A stretch of DNA of 64,000 nt from Catenaria anguillulae PL171 (GCA_002102555.1 MCFL01000008.1:558001-622000); one strand, 5' to 3'. Shown: positions 1-11,542, counted from the first letter of the stretch. Numbers and translations are program-made. The notes: generated by a model not told the origin, from the letters alone.

Positions 1-857
1 CTCGAGAGACCGAGTTGTGTGCACATGTAAGAGCCAGCAATATAATGCAATGATTGATGGTATCGTATGATACCGATACGTAGGTACACAGGTACGTCGA
101 GAGGCAGGGGCAGAAGCATGTCTCACTTGTCTCACATGCAAGTGAGCCCCTGAACGGTTGCCCCTGGCGTCGCTCTGATCATTCTTCAGGGGCCTCTCGG
201 CCGGCCGGTGGGCGGGTGTCTGGCAACTCGAGGTGCAATTGAAGGCTGCCGCGACGGTGTTCGAGAACTTGGCAGCCCGCACCATTTCGGCAAAGTGAAT
301 GATTTGAATCGCATGACTCTGAGCAATCAAAGGAGTTGCCGGCACCAGCAAAGGCACCTGCAATAGGACCGGTCCAGGCACCAGTTGCCGTGCCATCGAT
401 TCCAATCACACGCCCGCCTCCCGTTCCTGTCCCGCCCGTTCGCCACTCATACACGCCCAGCATTTATGCTCCCACATCCAACCTTGCGCCCGGAGGTCAA
501 CAGCCCTGATTTGTTGTGCTCAAGAACTTCAGAGACAGAGATCAACATGGCGATCTGTTTGCATCAGTTTGCGATGATCACAAGACCAAAACATAACAAA
601 AAATGAAAATCGAAAATCGCCAAACGTCATATCGTTCCATCTTGAAGCAAATTCCGGAAAGACCATCCCTCTTGACTTTGCGCAATCCCTCGCTCCGGGC
701 CATTCACGTCATGTGCCCTCATGATCCGCCGTCTCTCGACCCGACCTGCTCCTCCACCGTCACCCCGCTCAGCATTCCGCTTACCGCCACTGCATTCAGC
801 TCCACCACTCTGCCCAACGTCACGCTGCTCAACCTTGACGACCGCGAACCCATCCAA
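1..857. other. Intergenic / upstream region, no gene seen
   Basis: No open frame here shows domain-like or compositionally convincing protein on either strand. The last ~250 nt before 858 are C/T-rich and could be the promoter and leader of the next gene. I see no repeat or RNA gene. Confidence 0.5.
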
Positions 858-3800
858 ATGACGAACCAGTCGCATCGTGGCCCCGCTCGTTGCCGGCACG
901 TCCTCGATCTACTCATGCACGTGCTGTGGCGGGTCACGCCCGCGGGTCGTTGTGCTGTTGCCGCCGTCGCTGCGCTCGGACGTGGATCAGCGCCGCGTTG
1001 TGCAGGTTGTCCGGGCAGCATTGAAGACGATTCGGTCAAGATTAACGACATGATTGTCCAGTATACCTGGGTCACTGGCGAACCCTCTGTTGCGAGTGCC
1101 AGGACGATTCGGAGGGCAACGAGGGGATGGTGATGTGATGATCGAGTCATTGCACACAAGCGAGGATAGTGGCGATCCTGTGGTGGACTCTTGTCCTGTC
1201 GAGCCTGTTGAAACGGCAAATCGGTGCCCATGGACCAGATGGACGTTGAGGACGGCCAAGCTCAGGCAGCGTCGTGCATGTATGAGGCAGATCAGTCCGC
1301 GCCAGTGCAGGACAACTTGGACGAGGAGGATGCTGACCCGTCGACGTCAACCGCGCGGCGGATACCACGTCGGCCGATGTCGGTGTCCACTCGAGCGAGA
1401 CTGTGCCCGCTCAAGTCCTAACGGCTGCCGACCCACTTCCAATGGTCGATGGCGACGAAGCCACCTCTTCTGCTGGGGTCCAAGTGGCCGCAACACAAGA
1501 AGGAGATGACGGATGGAGCCAAGTCGAACTCGTTGCCAGACTCGCTCAACACGTTTCCTCCAAACCCGCCCTGCGACCATGGACAAAGTTCAGCCAGGAA
1601 GTAGCGCCAGCGTCGTTCAAGCCGAACTCAAGACCACAACAACAACGACAACAACAAAGATACCCGCACTTCTAGCTCGAGACCCAAACTCGGCGCCGAC
1701 CTGTTCCAAATCATTGTCGACAACCTGTCCCCGACCGCTACCGACACCGCGATCCGCGCCCTTGTCCCCCCGACTTGAAGCCTGCGCGCATTGTGACAAC
1801 GCCTGCACGGCCGACCACGGCCACGTCCAAATCCGATGGAGGCAGCGAGCTGCCCCTGGTCGCGGCGCCATGTTTGATTTCGCGTCGCGCATGGACGCGA
1901 TTACGTTTTGGAACTCGGTGCGCAAGTCGTACGTCGAGCAGTTTTTGGTGCATTTGACGGTGCCCGACGTCGACATGACTTTTTTGGCAAAGCCAGAGAT
2001 TCCGAGTTGCTGGAGGCGGAAGGATTACGTACGTATTACTGTTGTGTGCATGTCATGTCATTTCCCAACGCTCACCTTGGGATGCATTTCTAAGCTCGAA
2101 ACTACGATTCAACCCACCGGCAAAACTCAAGAAAATTCTCAAACGCCCGACAACCGAGGCCTCTCATCGCCCGAAACTCGCTCGCACTCGATCTCCCGGC
2201 AACCGACCGCTGCAGCCAACGCCGCGACAGCCTCTGGAACCGGCGCAACCCCGACCGGCCCTGGTCCGACGCATACACGCTCCCCGTCCGCTGCAATAGA
2301 CCCCCCGGCATCTTCCTCGGGTCACTCTCGACGCGTGTCACGCAATCCGACCTCGTCCCGCTGGTGCCCGCGCACCTGCAATCCGCGTCCACCATCCACA
2401 TCCACCCGCCCATCAAATTGAGACCCGAACAAGTGCTCGTGGGCCGCGCAACCATTGCGCTGCCGGACGTGCCGCGCGCCGCCGAATTGTTGCGGCACCT
2501 GATGGCCGTCAAGTCGAGCGCCGAGATGGACCAGGTCAAGGCCCCGCACGTACGGGAGGTTGTTATTTCGTGCATGCCCGAAGTGAGGCGGTACAAGCCA
2601 ACGGCGCCGCACACGCCGGGCGTTTCGGACGATGAGGCAAAGGACAGCACAGCCAGCGCAAGCGCGAGCCGTGAGGGCAGCATGCACGAAAACGACGATG
2701 CAGACTCGGCCGTGGTGCGCAACTCGCCGCTTGTTGTCAACGGCCGTGGTGGGGATCCGGCGGCACCGGCCCGTGCGCCCGGTGATGAAGGGGTTGTTTC
2801 CCAACCGCTCCCGCGCGAAGCATTTGTCGTGCACGTGGGCAACCTCAAACCAGACGTGGGTTTGGCCGACGTGCGAGTGCTTGTGCCGACCGACTTGGCG
2901 CCCGTTGCAGTGCACGTGCCGGATGCCGGCGATACCGTGGGTCATGCCAGGGTTGTTTTCCCGGTCGAGGCCGAAGCGAGAAGGTTTGCAGAGTATGTCA
3001 AGGATTTGAAGCGCGAAAAGGAGAATGTGCTGCTCAGGTTGGCGAAGGATGGGTGTGAGGTGACGGTGGCCGTGTTTCCAGAGGCGCAGCACAAGGGTAG
3101 CGGTGGAGAAGCCGAAGGTGCGCGACGCGCGTCTGTGTCGCTTGTGCAGTCAGAGTCGCTCAAGGAATCACAGATCGATGCCGCTCGGGAAAGGATTGGT
3201 GACGATCCCAAGGTGCAAGCCATCAAGGAGTCCGTCACTGAGATCAAGGTCGAAAATGCCTCAGCCGAGCCCATTCAAGAAGTGGCGGACGAGGCCGAAA
3301 AGATCCACCAAGCTGCCACGACTGTTGCTGATAAGTTGCAAGAAGCACAGTCGAACGGCCAATTGGAAGACGAAGCGGGTGGATGGGACAATATCGAAGG
3401 TATGCTGAATTTCTCCCACTTTTCACGACTTTTTGAGCTAATACTTTGCATGGTCAAACGCAAATAGTTGCCTCCTCGGCGGCCCTGTCCTGGATTGATC
3501 AGCCAACGACAAACAACTTGCAAGATGACTTTGCGAATGTTGCTTCCCAACCACCCGTCCAACGATCACGGACTCGCAATCGGGCCAGGTCTGTGGCGTC
3601 CAACCTGTCCTGCGATTCGGCCGCCGACACTGCTGGTTCGATTTCTACCATTTCGCCTCGTGTGTATTTTCCTTGTTTTTGACACCACCAAATCTGTGCA
3701 AACAGCCACCAAGCAGCCCAACGCCGCTCGTATCATCTCTCCGTCACACAAGCAGCCCCTCGTCCATTTGAACCGGCTGCATCCGGAAACGACCGCCGAC

Positions 3801-5065
3801 TCGCTTTCGCTTGCTTTCCCGCCCGGTATGCCTCGTCCGACATCCATCAAAATGTTCCCGGCACGGACCACTGGCACAGGCCACCGGCAAATCTACTCTG
3901 CCGGCGCAAACCTTTACTATACCTCGGAGCACGACGCCATGGCCGTGTTTGACGTGTTTCAGGCCATGGGTCGTGATGGTCACTTGACAGGCATGGCTGC
4001 ACCCGATACCAAAGTCACTGTGGCGGTATTGAATGTCGAATTTAAGCCGAGTGAGCGGCAACAAGCGGTTGGGGCTGCGGCTCGTGCACCTTCGGTGGCC
4101 CAAACGCGAGGGACTGGCAACGCGCACGATGCCCGAGCGCAATCGGTGCAGTCGCGTCGTGCCAATGGGGCGGCGGGTCGGTCCCAGTCGGCCATGCCGC
4201 CGCGGGCTGGCTCGCAGGATGTCAGGGCGCAGTCAGTGCAGCCGGGGCGGGGCGGTGGCGGGTTTGACGCGAGGGCGCAGTCGGTCCAGCGGCCCCGAGA
4301 GAATTATGGCCTGAGGTTTAGCCAGTGGAAAGAGCCACGCGGGTCGGCGAATGGGGCGGGCGATTCGTCAATGTACACAAAGAACGGGAGACTCAAGGTG
4401 GCCGAGCCGATTGAAGAGGTTGTGTTTGGTACGCTCGACGATGTCTCGTGTTGCCTCTTTCACCTTTTCGAAACTGACGCCTTGTTCCCACTTGCCCAGA
4501 ACCACCCAAGGCCGCGCCCCACGTCGCTCCCCTGTACCACCCACCGTGGTCCAAGGCGCCTCCCGCTGCTTTGCCCGTCGTGGCCTCGGAGCCATCGACG
4601 GTGTCGTACGTGCCTGGCGCTTCGTCCTCGGCACATGCTGCGGCAACCAAACCGGCGTCCAAGGCATCGGCCGCAAAGACGTCCTTCTTTACCAGCATGA
4701 CCACCATCAAGCTGCACTGTGTGCACTTGCGTCATCTGTCAGCCGACGTAACGGACAACATGCTGCACTACTTGATTCCAAACCACTGGGCGGGTGACCA
4801 GCAGCCGTCGGCCGTTGAGTTCAAGCCGCCCACCGAGACCGAGGAAGGGTCGGGCGTGTTCCGTCGCCAAGCAAAGTACTTTTTCAACGAGAACAAGGAT
4901 GCCAGAGCATTTGTCGAGTTTGTCCGCGACAAGGATGCCAAGGGCAAGCTGGTCAGGCTCAAGCAGGACCCCAACAAGCCGCTGGCTGTGAGTGCGTCGC
5001 ATGCACCCGTGTGTGTTCCGCCATCGGCCGTGTTTTTGTACCCGGGACAGGTGTCGGTCAGTTGA
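858..5065 (+). CDS. Family A member 1: VVVLLP module plus about five RRM-like modules, frame broken in 5' half
   Basis: Function unknown; the repeated RRM-like modules suggest RNA or protein binding (inference). The ATG at 858 gives MTNQSHRG. The module 'RVVVLLPPSL' follows near 943 in another frame and continues as 'DDSVKINDMIVQY' near 1024 in the first frame. RRM-like modules: ~1698-2028 ('LFQIIVDNL' to 'AMFDFASRMDAITFW'), ~2310-2560 ('IFLGSLSTRVTQSDLV'), ~2815-3080 ('FVVHVGNLKPDVGLADV'), ~3750-4035 ('LVHLNRLHPETTADSL') and ~4705-4990 ('LHCVHLRHLSADVTD'). Likely introns are ~2029-2094, 3400-3467, 3660-3705 and 4429-4499; phase is preserved across the last three. 4988-5050 is a possible fifth that keeps frame. 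Between 858 and ~1870 the coding frame changes at least five times without plausible introns, one at ~1027 explained by one missing A. From ~2360 onward the gene is clean. Either the 5' half is decaying or the sequence has base errors. Confidence 0.6.
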
Positions 5066-5847
5066 AGTCGGATTGAGCGGTTGGACTGTTAATCGTTCGT
5101 TTACTTTTTGTCTCACCCTTTTACATGCTCGTGTGTTCTTTCGGCGTTTCAGGTGTGCCACTCCCTCGTTCACATACGGTCTTTTCTCCCTTATCGCAGC
5201 ATTTTGGTAGCCCTCACCTCGGCTCGCTGAAGGTGGAGGGCGGAGTGTTTGAGTCTTCGTTTCTTCCTTCCTGTTAGGCCCTTTCCCCTCATATCCCACC
5301 CGACACCATGTCTTTTCAGTTTTTGTTCAATGTTCTGTGTCCTTTTTTTCCCACGTCGCAGCCAGGATCATCGCGGCGGCCGATGAACGTTTCTTGTTAG
5401 TCTTTTTTCTGTGCCCACATACTTGACATTGTTGTCTCGATTCAATTTTTTTCGAGTCGATTCGATTCGATTCGATTCGATTCCAGAGGCAGATCCTCTC
5501 TGTCTTCTCACTTGTCATTTCAAGATCAATGTATCCATTGTTTTTTGTTGTCTCTCCTTTCTGGCAGTCTCTCCTGCGTTCGCATTCGGCCCCCAGCGGC
5601 GCTCACGATGGCTAAAGATGAAGATGAGTCGTACGACTGACGTGACGTTCTTTCTTTACTCCGTGCAGAGTCGGCAGTACAGTACAGTACTCAATCATCC
5701 ATCTCGGAAAAACACAAAACTCATGCTGGGAGCATTGTAGACACTCGATGCAATCAATACCTTGAGCATTCGCTCTCTGATTGGCCTGGACCGCCCCCAT
5801 CCTCGACGACAACGCTCTCAACCAGCGGCCAGGCCCCTCCGCCGACC
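5066..5847. other. Intergenic region, T/C-rich
   Basis: This is the presumed 3' untranslated region of the upstream gene followed by the promoter of the next family A gene. It is strongly T- and C-rich between about 5090 and 5580 and holds a short pentanucleotide repeat. No gene seen. Confidence 0.5.
5456..5483. repeat. Pentanucleotide microsatellite (ATTCG)n
   Basis: About five perfect tandem copies of a 5-nt unit (CGATT in register) are visible, flanked by a run of T. Simple sequence repeat in non-coding DNA. Confidence 0.85.
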
Positions 5848-6906
5848 ATGGCTCCAGCTCCACCACGATCTCCTCGACCGGCCGTAACTCTAAGGCCCGA
5901 TGTTGGGCCGCATGCACAGCTCTCGCGGCCCCAAAGACCAAGGCGTTCGCGAATGATCCTTGTGGTGCCAAGCGGATCGCCACATGCGCCATCAATCGTT
6001 CCAACAGACCGCATTCTGCGCATTGCACGGGAGACTCTGGGCGACCCAAGTCTCACGCTTGAGGACGTCAGCGTGCGATTTGTCTGGGATCACCAGGTCA
6101 ACGACTATGGCATGCACGAAGCCGAAATGGATATCCAAGTGGAGAGTTTAAAGCTGCAGCGGATGCCAATGCATAATTCATTGTCGGAACGCGATGGCTC
6201 AAGCAACAAGCAACCAAGCTATGACGCTCTAGACGGAGGGCCGGATGCTGCCCCACATTTCGCTCAAGACTTTCCCTCCAAAGTCGAGCTCCGCAACCTT
6301 GCACTCACAGTCACCACCGCCGACCTTTACGACCTTGTCCCTCGCCACATCAATCTCGTCCACCTCTCGTCGTACCAACCCAAACCGCGCGTCCCCAACT
6401 CGACCCGCCACACTCCCTCGTTATGCGCCGAGTTCCACTTCTCCGCCATCCACCCCGTCTACGGTTTCCTGCACCACATGCGCCACCTGTACGCCACCGA
6501 CCAACTCGTTCACCTCCAAGTCGACGCCAACCACCCGCTCGACGCCGTATGCCCGGGGTACGAGTACTTTTACGCCCTGCACGCCGCGGAGCTGCGGCTC
6601 CCGAGCCCAGAAGATCTCTCGTTTCAGTCGCTCAAGCAGGTTTTTGTTGGCAACTTGGTTGAGGAGACGACAGACGAGGCCATTTTCCAGCTGATGGATC
6701 ATGTGGGTGTGCGAGCGGAAATGGTGTTTGCGCGGCCGCCAAGGGCGAGGGCGTTTGGTTTACCGAGGCATCGCGGGGCAAGGTATTGTTTCAAGTCGCG
6801 AGAGGATGCGGTCGAGTTTGGCAGGCGGTTGGTCGACATGAGCAGTGATGGGAGGAAGTGGGGGATGGGCGTAGAGTGGGTTGGTGAGTTAGTTATCAGG
6901 TATTAG
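5848..6906 (+). CDS. Family A member 2: VVLLP-type module plus two RRM-like modules
   Basis: Single open frame of 352 codons from ATG 5848; an internal Met just before 'ILVVPSG' (5953) is a possible alternative start. The N-terminal module 'MILVVPSG' followed by 'LTLEDVSVRFVW' corresponds to the 'VVVLLP...LxDhhh' module of the other copies. Two RRM-like modules follow: ~6280-6530 ('KVELRNLALTVTTADLYDL') and ~6640-6840 ('QVFVGNLVEETTDEAIF' to 'ARYCFKSREDAVEFGRRL'). A consensus-like 5' splice site (GTGAGT) 24 nt before the stop hints that the C-terminus may continue in an unseen exon. The gene follows member 1 in the same direction, so the pair probably arose by tandem duplication. Molecular role unknown. 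Confidence 0.75.
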   Translation: MAPAPPRSPRPAVTLRPDVGPHAQLSRPQRPRRSRMILVVPSGSPHAPSIVPTDRILRIARETLGDPSLTLEDVSVRFVWDHQVNDYGMHEAEMDIQVESLKLQRMPMHNSLSERDGSSNKQPSYDALDGGPDAAPHFAQDFPSKVELRNLALTVTTADLYDLVPRHINLVHLSSYQPKPRVPNSTRHTPSLCAEFHFSAIHPVYGFLHHMRHLYATDQLVHLQVDANHPLDAVCPGYEYFYALHAAELRLPSPEDLSFQSLKQVFVGNLVEETTDEAIFQLMDHVGVRAEMVFARPPRARAFGLPRHRGARYCFKSREDAVEFGRRLVDMSSDGRKWGMGVEWVGELVIRY

Positions 6907-7536
6907 TGCAAAGATGACGCAAAAAAAAGGTTCTCTTTCATGGTCGCATCCCCACCCCACCTCCGTACTCCGACTGGCAAAGAACTGGGCAGAGACAGAG
7001 TTGCCTCGCGTGGGCATTTATTTTTTTGCCCAAGGCGGGGAAAGTCGTTGCATTGCATGGTGGATACCAGGTGCCTTGAGCTTGTGACCCGCCCTGTGAG
7101 TCGACGCTTTACAGCAGATGGACAAGTGATGGGCTCAAGTTGGACGCGATCGCGCACCCCGACATGTCAAGCGAATGTGCAATGGACACATACGCAGTGC
7201 CGCAATCGCTGCCTGATGATGCCCATCGACTGCAATTGGACACGGCCCACAGGCCACAACGAGCCCAAGAGCGAGGATCCGCAAACTATAAAGTGGTCGC
7301 ACATCCCTCGCTCGCTCGCTTGCCTTGCGAACTGTCTCTCATAGTAGCTAGAGCCGACCTACGAACCTACATACCTATTGACAATACGTATGTCTTCACG
7401 AATCGCTTGCCTTGCCTTACCTCCCATTTGCCATCTCCCTCCCGCTTCAGTTCCAGCAGCACTTCACGCTCACCCCTTCCCGTTTCACCCTCATCGCCAT
7501 GCCTGGATCAGAAGCAACAGTCCTGCCTCCCCTATC
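6907..7536. other. Intergenic region with promoter of the coiled-coil gene
   Basis: No convincing coding frame. The 3' half becomes C/T-rich just before the ATG at 7537, as in other leaders of this window, and contains a TATA-like element near 7284. Confidence 0.5.
7284..7291 (+). promoter_or_regulatory. TATA-like element
   Basis: The sequence AACTATAAAG lies about 250 nt upstream of ATG 7537. An almost identical element (GCTATAAAG) precedes the gene at 37390, which supports it as a core-promoter element. The long spacing would require a long leader or an upstream intron. Confidence 0.4.
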
Positions 7537-8277
7537 ATGACCGAAACCAACCAGACCAAGGGGCCGACGGGTGCCGCTGCCGGGCCCACTCGTAAAATCG
7601 TGGAGCGCACCAACGAAGAGCTCGCAAAGCGGATCAGGGAGCTCGAATCCCAAGTCGAGTCGCTCGCGTTCGACAAGACCCAGCTCAAGACCAAGTTCGC
7701 TCAACTCAAGGAGGAAAACAAAGATCTCGCTATCAAGACGTCGGACGCCAACGATGACATGGCCAAGATTGCCTCGCTCAAAGCCGCCATCGCTCACCTC
7801 GAGAAGCAAGTGCGCTCGCTCGATTCCGAAAAGACCAAGCTGAAAAAGCAGCTCGACCTTGTCAACAAAAAGTGCGCTGCGCTCAAGCAAAAATTCAATG
7901 ACGTTCTTGGTCGTTTCACCTTGTGCAAGGCGGCCATTCTTTCCATGTACCACTTTCCCGGTCACCTGGTTCATCTCACTCACATGAACTGGGGCGAGAT
8001 TGCCGACGCCAACCAAGACACAACTCGTGCCGACATTTTCGAGTCGTTGCGGGCGCGATTCAAGAGCAATCGAGAGAACAAGGGCGTTATGAGCAAGGAT
8101 GATCCGGCCGCTGGCGAAACTGCCGCGATCCAGAGTCGTTGGGTCATGACGGGCAAGCACTTGTTGGACAAGTATCCGGATATCATGGACGAGTTCATCG
8201 CGTCGGTTGAGCAAGACGAGGAAAAGATGGAGCTGGCCAGAAACTTGTTTCCGAATTTCCCGTACTCGGACCAGTGA
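7537..8277 (+). CDS. Coiled-coil protein of unknown function
   Basis: Uninterrupted frame of 246 codons from ATG 7537 (MTETNQTKGP). Residues ~20-120 are a dense K/E/L/Q heptad-like region ('IRELESQVESLAFDKTQL', 'LEKQVRSLDSEKTKLKKQL'), which is strong evidence for a long coiled coil. The C-terminal ~120 residues look globular, with 'FPGHLVHLTHMNWGEIAD' and an acidic end 'NLFPNFPYSDQ'. I do not recognise the family. It could be a structural or adaptor protein; no enzyme motif is visible. It lies between members of families A and B in the same orientation. Confidence 0.8.
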   Translation: MTETNQTKGPTGAAAGPTRKIVERTNEELAKRIRELESQVESLAFDKTQLKTKFAQLKEENKDLAIKTSDANDDMAKIASLKAAIAHLEKQVRSLDSEKTKLKKQLDLVNKKCAALKQKFNDVLGRFTLCKAAILSMYHFPGHLVHLTHMNWGEIADANQDTTRADIFESLRARFKSNRENKGVMSKDDPAAGETAAIQSRWVMTGKHLLDKYPDIMDEFIASVEQDEEKMELARNLFPNFPYSDQ

Positions 8278-8655
8278 AACGTCCATTCCAAGTAAACTGC
8301 TGTAAGGTCTAAGTAAACTGCCATAAGAACAAGTTAAGGAAAAGGTAAGATATATATGTAATACATGATTGTTCGTTTTCCATCTCCCTGCCCTGCGTCC
8401 ATCTGTTTCCTTCATTCCACATCTGTCTTGTGGAGGCTGTTGGATTTGTCATGTACATACGCATGTTCAATATGCCGGTGGCGAGAGACAGGCGCGTCCG
8501 CAAACTTTTTCGCGTCTCACTCACCGTCAGTGAAGGAAACCCAACGCGAAGGTGAGTTTGGTTTGTCACCCTGAAGAGGTACAAATGTCGGCCACCGCCC
8601 GCCCCTCTGCACTTGAGCAGATATCCCCATTCGACATTCAAAATCAAGCTTCAAA
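8278..8655. other. Intergenic region
   Basis: A/T-richer 3' untranslated sequence follows the coiled-coil gene (a run of TATATATG near 8350), then the leader of the next gene. Nothing else seen. Confidence 0.5.
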
Positions 8656-9930
8656 ATGGACCCTTTACACGAAGAAACACATCACGCTGCTAAGCACCCC
8701 AGGGACGAGCAGCCAACCGCGACGGCCGCCGACGATACGGGTGGTGGTGCATACGCAACCGTTGACGACACGAATCCGATTCCGCACAAGCGCCAACACA
8801 CGGGCGACGACCAAGAGGCTGCGGAGGCCAGCGACGTGACAGTCGCCAACCTGTCCCTCAACTGCAGCGAGCCTGACCACGTCACAGCAATTGCGCTACC
8901 TGAGCACTCGGAACTCAAAATCAAACCCGAATCGTCTCCAACCACGGCCTCGACGGCGCAGTCAACTCCAACAATCTACCTGTACCGTTCTTGCGACTCG
9001 ACCAAAGCCTTTGACTCGTTTCAAGCTTCCCAAGATGCCTCGTTCTCCGCCACGCTGCGCTCGAGCGGCACGCCCACCTCCTCAGCCATTCACTCGATGC
9101 AATCACATATTGTGATGAAATGGACCGACCTCGCCCCATCGCCATACATTTCGCTGCACGCCAACCGCACCTGGGCCATCTTTAACCAGCTCGAGCACGA
9201 GTACCGGTGCCTCGTGCTCGGCCACAAGTCAAAGTACCGGGCTGCGTGCACGCCCTGGACCCTGTACGCGCTCGAAGTGCCAGAAGTCGACGCAGCCAAG
9301 TTCACGGGCACGTATCCGCTAGCGGTCAACATGGCCCGGCTGGCCAAATCGAGGTTTGGGTATTTGCAAGTGCGCGTCAAGCGCCACGCACAGGTAGTGA
9401 TTCCCGCGGGATTGCGTGCGGCGGCTTTGGACTGGTTTGAGAGTCAGTGGGAGGCCGCATGCGCACAGGTCGCGGGGACGCACAGTCTGCCGGCGCCGCA
9501 TTATCCGTTTCGTCAGTGGTATGCACATATTTTGGGGTTGGCAAAGGGCAAGGAGTGGTTAGAGCAAGATGTGGTGGATCCGGTGGACATGTGGCAGGCG
9601 GGCAAGACCGCTGACGACGTGCATACTGCGGTGACGCAGGCGTTGGTCGAGAGTCCAACTCCTTCATCGGCGGGGATGACATCAAGTTCATCCACCAAGT
9701 CGACTAAGGCCCGTCGCGGCCGTAGCGCGCGTGGCAAGTCGCGCAAGGGCAAGACGGAAGCCGAGTGGTTTGGCATGACTGAGGACGAGTACGAGCGGTG
9801 GAAGGATTACTTGGTGCCACGGGAGGAAATTGAGGCCTATTGGGAGCATGGCGGCGGGCATTCGTCGTGCGGATGTGCTGCGGATCACAATGGAGCCTGC
9901 ATGGGGCCGCCGCCGTTTGGGTCGTGGTGA
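8656..9930 (+). CDS. Family B member 1 (long subtype), ART-like/DUF7587-like domain
   Basis: Intact frame of 424 codons from ATG 8656. The first ~95 residues are low complexity. The conserved domain spans about 110-275: 'TIYLYRSCDSTKAF', 'SPYISLHANRTWAIFNQL', 'CTPWTLYALEVP' and 'FGYLQVRVKRHAQVVIPAG'. This matches, in the same order, family B copies elsewhere in the window ('VYRA', 'SPFISFSNDLEWAVYYTL', 'VPxxHLFxY', 'ASEVFAHRFVDV'). The S-x-x-I-S core after a YR start recalls the fungal DUF7587 / ADP-ribosyltransferase-like fold (weak inference; no catalytic glutamate can be assigned). The C-terminal part is basic (K/R/S-rich, 'KARRGRSARGKSRKGK') and then Gly/His/Cys-rich. Paired with a close paralogue directly downstream. 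Confidence 0.75.
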   Translation: MDPLHEETHHAAKHPRDEQPTATAADDTGGGAYATVDDTNPIPHKRQHTGDDQEAAEASDVTVANLSLNCSEPDHVTAIALPEHSELKIKPESSPTTASTAQSTPTIYLYRSCDSTKAFDSFQASQDASFSATLRSSGTPTSSAIHSMQSHIVMKWTDLAPSPYISLHANRTWAIFNQLEHEYRCLVLGHKSKYRAACTPWTLYALEVPEVDAAKFTGTYPLAVNMARLAKSRFGYLQVRVKRHAQVVIPAGLRAAALDWFESQWEAACAQVAGTHSLPAPHYPFRQWYAHILGLAKGKEWLEQDVVDPVDMWQAGKTADDVHTAVTQALVESPTPSSAGMTSSSSTKSTKARRGRSARGKSRKGKTEAEWFGMTEDEYERWKDYLVPREEIEAYWEHGGGHSSCGCAADHNGACMGPPPFGSW

Positions 9931-10386
9931 ACTGATGATTGGTATTGCTGGTGTGACGATTGTGTATGTATTCTTTGAATGGACGAGTCCAGATCGTGCC
10001 TGACAAAATGCAGTTTCCAATCAGTCAATGGCCGCCGGGACCTGCGCTGTCGTGTGCATCGACTTGCTGTACGTGCTCAAAACTGTCCCGATTGGCAGCC
10101 CCGGAAAAGCCTTCATGCGGATTGAAAGTGCTTTCGATGGGCACAATCAGAAGTGATCAACCAAGGTTGAGACAGCCGAGGGGCACTGAATGACGATGTG
10201 GCTCATGACGCGTTTAGCAAAACTCAATCTCAGCACCATTGTGTACGTCGACCAACATCAGCTTGGGTGGAGACCGAAGTTCTTTGAGTGGCGTGGGTTA
10301 AGTGCTCAAAAGGGCCACGATTCCCTCGACTCCCGACGGCAAAAGCAGATTAATTCAATATCCGTATTCGCTGAATCATCATCACC
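9931..10386. other. Intergenic region between the two long family B paralogues
   Basis: No open frame of protein character on either strand and no repeat noticed. Presumed terminator and promoter sequence. Confidence 0.45.
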
Positions 10387-11542
10387 ATGGACGCGACCAT
10401 CAAAAAGGAAGCCAAACTGACGGCCAAGGTCAAGCGCGAGCGCGGCCTTGTTGAATCCGACTCTGACAATGACACTCAAGTTCCTCTCAAGCGCCAGCAT
10501 GTTGAGGCCAAATTCAAGGTCGAGCCTGGGTCTTCGACGCCAGTCAAGCAAGAACAATTCAGGGCGGCATCTACTGGCCACACCGCTCAAGACACCCAAG
10601 AAACCATCGATTCCCACGACCTATGTGTACCACTCGTGCATTAAGGGCGCCGCCCACGACTCATTCACAGCAACCGGCGACGCCCACTTCCCCACGGCAC
10701 TGCGTTCCACGGGCACGCAAACCACGGCCAAGATCCGCTCCATTCAAAACCACGTCACCATGAAATGGGACCAGCCGCAACCCTCGCGCTACATTTCGTT
10801 TTCATTGAGTCTTTCGTGGAGCATCTACAACCAGCTCAAGCACGAGTACATGTGCGGGACACTTGGTGACAAGCCCCGGTACACATCCGTGTGCACGCCC
10901 TGGACGCTGTATGCACTCGAGGTTCCCACGAGCGAGCTGCATGCATTCGACGGCCGGTTCCCGTTGGCTAAAAACATGACGAGTGCGGGCGAGCTGCAGT
11001 TTGGGTACTTGCAGATCCTAGTCAAGCGGTATGCAAAGGTGGTGATTGCGAGCGGATTAAGGCAGGCGTCTATTGATTGGTTTGCGGCCCAGTTTGACAA
11101 GGCCAAAGTCAAGGCGGCGGCAAAGGGCAAAGTGGTTGCGCCGACGTATCCTTACCGCGACTGGCTCAGGCATATCAGCAAGACGGCCCAGGGCGTCAAG
11201 TGGGTGCAGGTGGACACCACGGATCCCGTCAAGCTGTGGCGCGACGGCGAAAAGTCGGATGCACAGGTGGCCGAGGCCGTCAACAAGGCATTGGCCAAGA
11301 ACCCAGTCCCCGAACGGTCAGTGTCAACATCGGCAGCCGAGGCGGCAGCGGCCGCTCGTGACATGGCATTGGCGAGGCAACGTTTATATCAAGCGGAACA
11401 GGAGGCACGTCGGAAATCGAGGTACAATGGCAACAACTACAATATGGGGTACGGGACGGTTGCAGAGGCCCAGGAGGAGGAGGAGTTGCGTGCGCGTGGA
11501 ATTGATCCATACGGAGAAGAGTTGTGTTACGAATGGCTCTAA
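10387..11542 (+). CDS. Family B member 2 (long subtype), with one apparent frame break near the N-terminus
   Basis: The ATG at 10387 opens a frame rich in K/E ('MDATIKKEAKLTAKVKRER'). The conserved domain is in the next frame from ~10600: 'TTYVYHSCIKGAAHDSF', 'SRYISFSLSLSWSIYNQL', 'CTPWTLYALEVP', 'FGYLQILVKRYAKVVIASG'. It is closely collinear with the neighbour at 8656. No plausible intron joins the frames, so a single-base insertion or deletion between ~10540 and ~10610 is likely, either natural or a sequence error. The C-terminus is Ala-rich, then ends in an acidic stretch ('AEAQEEEELRARGIDPYG') rather than the Cys/His-rich tail of member 1. Tandem duplicate of member 1; function unknown. 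Confidence 0.7.

Noticed and set aside
179-463. Gly-rich minus-strand open frame at the left edge
   Set aside because: Composition follows local GC content, no domain character, no splice or promoter context.
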